Shown one piece after another: positions 6,025 through 7,811 of a DNA stretch of 7,811 nucleotides. The notes under the pieces were generated by a model. That model ran no database searches. It had not been told where the DNA came from and worked only from the letters and a program-made list of their open reading frames with translations. Numbering within the stretch: the first letter of the stretch is position 1; every line of letters begins with the position of its first letter. Origin of the DNA: an uncultured Candidatus Melainabacteria bacterium (lineage in GTDB: Bacteria; Cyanobacteriota; Vampirovibrionia; Gastranaerophilales; Gastranaerophilaceae); assembly GCA_934692665.1 (NCBI GenBank), contig CAKUUG010000054.1, forward strand, positions 1 through 7,811. The letters run 5' to 3'. A program made the translations under genes and the position numbers.

Positions 6025-6058
6025 CAAAAATTTACATTTTTGACTTATGCTTCACATC

Positions 6059-6087
6059 TTGCACAAAAATCATGGCTATTGTAAAAT
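6059..6087 (+). promoter_or_regulatory. Candidate promoter of the rpoZ-like/PNP operon
   Basis: TAAAAT (6082-6087, five of six matches) lies 17 bases downstream of TTGCAC (6059-6064, three of six). The predicted start near 6094 would fall just before AGGAG (6097-6101). The -35 match is weak. A better TTGACT at 6040-6045 has no -10 at correct spacing. Confidence 0.35.
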
Positions 6088-6114
6088 TAATTTGATAGGA
6101 GAAAATTTTACATT

Positions 6115-6360
6115 ATGAACCAAATTACTAAAACAGCTTGGGATTTAAACGAAAAAGCCCCTAACAGATACCAATTAGTTTATGAATTAATTGAATTGGC
6201 TAAAAAATTAGTTGACGAATCACAAATGAAAAAACCTCGTGATGATTTTGGTTTCGATGTTGAAATTCCTTTTGATGCTAACGTTAAAAAAGAAAAACCT
6301 GTTCAACATGCCATTATGGTAAAAGCATCCGAATCAGATGATGACGGTTTAGTAGGTTAA
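6115..6360 (+). CDS. rpoZ: DNA-directed RNA polymerase omega subunit-like protein
   Basis: Omega is a small subunit that binds the beta-prime C-terminus and helps polymerase assembly. The 81-aa product fits the family size. AWDLNEKAPNRYQLVYELIELAKK (residues 8-31) matches the omega helix region, whose hallmark is NR(Y/F)xLV followed by a basic-ended helix. KPVQHAIMV (61-69), followed by an acidic tail (SESDDDG, 72-78), matches the cyanobacterial version, which ends KPVxRAIxxxSDE. Between them is an acidic linker longer than in cyanobacterial omega as I recall it. The ATG at 6115 lies 13 bases after AGGAG (6097-6101). That is a long gap, and an ATT one codon upstream is the only closer option. 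The purine nucleoside phosphorylase gene starts 12 bases after its stop, suggesting one transcript. The assignment rests on motif recall, so I rate it good but not certain. Confidence 0.72.
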   Translation: MNQITKTAWDLNEKAPNRYQLVYELIELAKKLVDESQMKKPRDDFGFDVEIPFDANVKKEKPVQHAIMVKASESDDDGLVG

Positions 6361-6372
6361 TTTTTCATATAA

Positions 6373-7182
6373 ATGACCAAATATAAAGAAACGCTTGATT
6401 TTATTAATTCAAAAATTAATGATTTTAAGCCTGAGATTGCTATAATTTTAGGCTCAGGTTTGGGGTGTTTTTGTGATGGTCTAAATGGAATAACCATAAA
6501 ATACGAAGATATACCAAATTTTCCAAAAAGCAGTGTAAAAGGTCACAAGGGAGAGTTTTTATTTTCAAAAGTTGGAAATAAAAATGCAATAATCATGCAA
6601 GGACGCTTTCATTTTTATGAAGGTTATAATATGGAAGTTGTTACTTATCCTATAAAAATCTTTAAAATGTTAGGCGTTAAAACTTTGTTTTTAACAAACG
6701 CCGCAGGTGCAACTTCTGTCGATTACAATATTGGCGACATTATGCTAATTGATGATCATATCAATTTTATGGGAACAAACCCACTTATTGGCAAAAATGA
6801 CGATACTCTGGGAGAAAGATTTCCCGATATGTCAAATTGCTACAGCAAAAATTTAAAAGAAATCGCCTTTCAATCTGCAGAAAAATTGAATATTGATTTA
6901 AAAAAAGGCATATATCTGGCAACTACAGGCCCCAGTTACGAAACAAAAGCCGAAGTAAGAATGTTTAAATTACTAGGTGCAAATGTAATAGGAATGAGTA
7001 CAGTTCCTGAAGCTATTGTAGCTAATTATTTAAAAATAAACACAATTGCTTTTTCTACTGTCACAAATTATGCAACGGGTGTATCGAACCACTCATTATC
7101 GCACCAAGAAGTCCTTGAAATAGGCAAATCTACAGGACAAAAACTAAATTTGTTGATAAAAGAAATAATAAAAAATATCTAA
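6373..7182 (+). CDS. punA: Purine nucleoside phosphorylase, trimeric (PNP/MTAP) type
   Basis: This cytoplasmic purine-salvage enzyme splits inosine/guanosine-type nucleosides with phosphate into free base and (deoxy)ribose-1-phosphate. The 269-aa product has the usual length of trimeric PNPs and their motifs. GSGLG (27-31) and GHKG (57-60) bind phosphate. QGRFHFYEGY (76-85, with the catalytic-site His80), TNAAG (108-112), GPSYET (186-191), Glu194, GMSTVPE (207-213) and TN (231-232) follow. Glu194 and Asn232 correspond to the base-recognition Glu201 and Asn243 of human PNP, which favours 6-oxopurines (guanosine/inosine) over adenosine. The second residue of GMSTVPE is Met, as in true PNPs. The gene lies 12 bases after rpoZ and has no clear SD, so translation may depend on coupling. 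Its stop overlaps the stop of the convergent regulator by 4 bases. Confidence 0.93.
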   Translation: MTKYKETLDFINSKINDFKPEIAIILGSGLGCFCDGLNGITIKYEDIPNFPKSSVKGHKGEFLFSKVGNKNAIIMQGRFHFYEGYNMEVVTYPIKIFKMLGVKTLFLTNAAGATSVDYNIGDIMLIDDHINFMGTNPLIGKNDDTLGERFPDMSNCYSKNLKEIAFQSAEKLNIDLKKGIYLATTGPSYETKAEVRMFKLLGANVIGMSTVPEAIVANYLKINTIAFSTVTNYATGVSNHSLSHQEVLEIGKSTGQKLNLLIKEIIKNI

Positions 7183-7514
7183 ACAAAATTTTTAAAAAAT
7201 GAATAAACTATTTTCAATTGTCCTTGGTTGTCTTTTATATTTTCTAATTTAGAAATTATAAAATCATACATTTCTTCTTCAGATTTGACACAAATAAATT
7301 GAAAAATTTCATAAGGCTCAACATTCAACGTTTCTGAAATTTTTTGTAAAGTTTGCAAAGTCATAAAGCCTCTGCCTGTTTCAATATAGCTTAAAGAAGT
7401 TGTTGCAATATTGATTGCTTCGGCAAATTTTTCTTGGCTATAACCTTTTTGTTTTCTTAAATATTGAATTCTTTTTCCGATTTGTATTCCCAAATCATTC
7501 TTTTCTGTTGCCAT
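7179..7514 (-). CDS. XRE-family helix-turn-helix transcriptional regulator
   Basis: This 111-aa cytoplasmic DNA-binding protein carries an HTH_3 domain at residues 12-70. Helix 1 is IGKRIQYLRKQKG (12-24). SQEKFAEAINI (26-36) and TTSLSYIETGRG (38-49) form the helix-turn-helix. TLQTLQKISETLNVEPYEIFQF (52-73, as a pattern) completes the fold. A short C-terminal tail (SEEEMYDFIISKLENI, 78-93, then to Val111) is helical-looking and could mediate dimerisation. The ATG at 7514 has no SD. A TATAAT ends 6 bases before it, so a leaderless mRNA is predicted. It is divergent from the pilin-like gene, with the 7550-7586 palindrome between them, which makes it a plausible autoregulator and regulator of that gene (inference). 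It is of the same general class as the truncated regulator at the left edge. Confidence 0.9.
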   Translation of the reverse strand: MATEKNDLGIQIGKRIQYLRKQKGYSQEKFAEAINIATTSLSYIETGRGFMTLQTLQKISETLNVEPYEIFQFICVKSEEEMYDFIISKLENIKDNQGQLKIVYSFFKNFV

Positions 7515-7520
7515 AAATGA

Positions 7521-7549
7521 ATTATATTTTTATTTTAATGGTTTAACAA
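7521..7549 (-). promoter_or_regulatory. Promoter of the XRE regulator, predicting a leaderless transcript
   Basis: On the minus strand TTGTTA (7549-7544) and a perfect TATAAT (7526-7521) are 17 bases apart. Seven bases on from the -10 is 7514, the A of the regulator's ATG. The -35 directly abuts the palindrome at 7550-7586, so a protein bound there would contact or block RNA polymerase. Confidence 0.55.
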
Positions 7550-7586
7550 ATAGATTAAATATATTATTTAAATATATTTAATCTAT
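7550..7586. repeat. 37-bp palindrome (16-bp perfect arms), candidate operator
   Basis: The left arm ATAGATTAAATATATT (7550-7565) is the exact reverse complement of the right arm AATATATTTAATCTAT (7571-7586), with a 5-base centre (ATTTA). Within it the 11-mer TTAAATATATT occurs at 7555-7565 and 7568-7578, and inverted at 7571-7581, giving overlapping potential half-sites. It lies between the divergent regulator and pilin-like genes. It touches the regulator's -35 and covers the candidate -35 of the pilin-like gene. There is no T-run, and no gene ends here, so a terminator is unlikely. Confidence 0.75.
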
Positions 7587-7595
7587 ATATATAAT
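7567..7595 (+). promoter_or_regulatory. Candidate promoter of the pilin-like gene, -35 inside the palindrome
   Basis: A perfect TATAAT (7590-7595) lies 17 bases downstream of TTTAAA (7567-7572, four of six matches). The predicted start is near 7602, giving a leader of about 49 bases with SD AAGGAG at 7640-7645. The region is almost pure A/T, so other -10-like sequences exist closer to the gene. Confidence 0.35.
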
Positions 7596-7650
7596 AATTT
7601 TAGCCTATTTTTTTAATAAAAATATTATATTTAATATAAAAGGAGATATT

Positions 7651-7811
7651 ATGAAAAAAGCTTTTACATTGGCTGAAGTTATGATAACTTTAACCGTAAT
7701 TGGAATAATCACAGCAGTCATTATTCCCGTTGCGATTCATTCAAAGCCTGATGAAAATGTGATGAAATTTAAAAAAGCACACAATATCTTATATCAAACG
7801 ATTTTTACTCT
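7651..7811 (+). CDS. Type IV pilin-like/pseudopilin protein, N-terminal part (3' truncated by window edge)
   Basis: Fifty-three codons are visible. The start MKKAFTLAEVMITL is a class III (prepilin) signal. A short basic leader (KK) and Ala4 at the -1 position are followed by Phe5, the N-methylated residue after prepilin-peptidase cleavage. Glu9 is the conserved Glu5 of the mature protein, needed for assembly. Residues 5-29 form the hydrophobic helix. Gly18 and Pro26 fall at mature positions 14 and 22, as in typical pilins. The -1 residue is usually Gly, so Ala is a mild deviation. SD AAGGAG (7640-7645) lies 5 bases before the ATG. Such proteins form pili or type II secretion pseudopili at the inner membrane. 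Which type this is cannot be told without the C-terminus. Its neighbour is the divergent XRE regulator. Confidence 0.85.
   Translation, partial: MKKAFTLAEVMITLTVIGIITAVIIPVAIHSKPDENVMKFKKAHNILYQTIFT

Noticed and set aside
6011..6033. AAATTTTT / AAAAATTT inverted repeat after the ABC gene as a terminator
   Set aside because: It is only eight A/T pairs, no G/C in the stem and no clean T-run after it. This is likely by chance in such A/T-rich DNA.

Overview
The window is AT-rich bacterial DNA with densely packed genes, short intergenic gaps and Shine-Dalgarno (SD) sequences of the AGGAG type. Three features hint at a non-photosynthetic relative of the Cyanobacteria (Melainabacteria/Gastranaerophilales-like gut bacterium). 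The first is a small omega-type RNA polymerase subunit whose NRY and KPVxxAI motifs look cyanobacterial. The second is a FTLAEV-type pilin start. The third is a set of small XRE regulators. This placement is an inference from protein flavour; no rRNA or other phylogenetic marker is present.

Layout, left to right. (1) The last 29 codons of an XRE/Cro-type regulator (to 92). (2) pgk, phosphoglycerate kinase, as a single-gene unit with its own promoter (107-135) and a clear intrinsic terminator (1390-1424). (3) A CNT-family (NupC-like) nucleoside transporter starting at TTG 1503 behind a good promoter, followed with no gap by an unrecognised 58-aa gene (2808-2984). (4) A minus-strand pair meets this unit tail to tail with a 1-base gap. 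It comprises a glutamine-rich protein with two glycine-rich membrane-like segments (2986-3576) and, upstream of it, a 207-aa protein of unknown function (3634-4257). (5) Divergent from that pair is a PglK-like ABC exporter with fused membrane and ATPase domains (4318-6024). The two directions appear to use overlapping, face-to-face promoters. (6) An omega-subunit gene (rpoZ-like) and a trimeric-type purine nucleoside phosphorylase lie 12 bases apart in a probable operon (6115-7182). (7) A minus-strand XRE regulator (7179-7514) is divergent from the start of a type IV pilin-like gene (7651 to the window edge). A 37-bp near-perfect palindrome sits between them.

How it fits together: the CNT transporter and the purine nucleoside phosphorylase would together make a nucleoside uptake and phosphorolysis route, which can feed ribose-1-phosphate towards glycolysis (pgk). 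They are in separate transcription units here, so this is only a thematic link. The exporter's substrate is unknown.

Most interesting points: (a) the transporter keeps the ribose-side residues of CNT proteins but has lost the Q-T/S-E nucleobase-binding motif; (b) the ABC ATPase has Tyr in place of the last Walker A glycine and Cys in place of the Q-loop glutamine; (c) two minus-strand genes have promoters whose predicted transcription start falls on or one base before the ATG, which predicts leaderless mRNAs; (d) the large palindrome abuts one predicted promoter and overlaps the other at the regulator/pilin locus. No CRISPR array, tRNA, rRNA, insertion sequence or defence system was seen.
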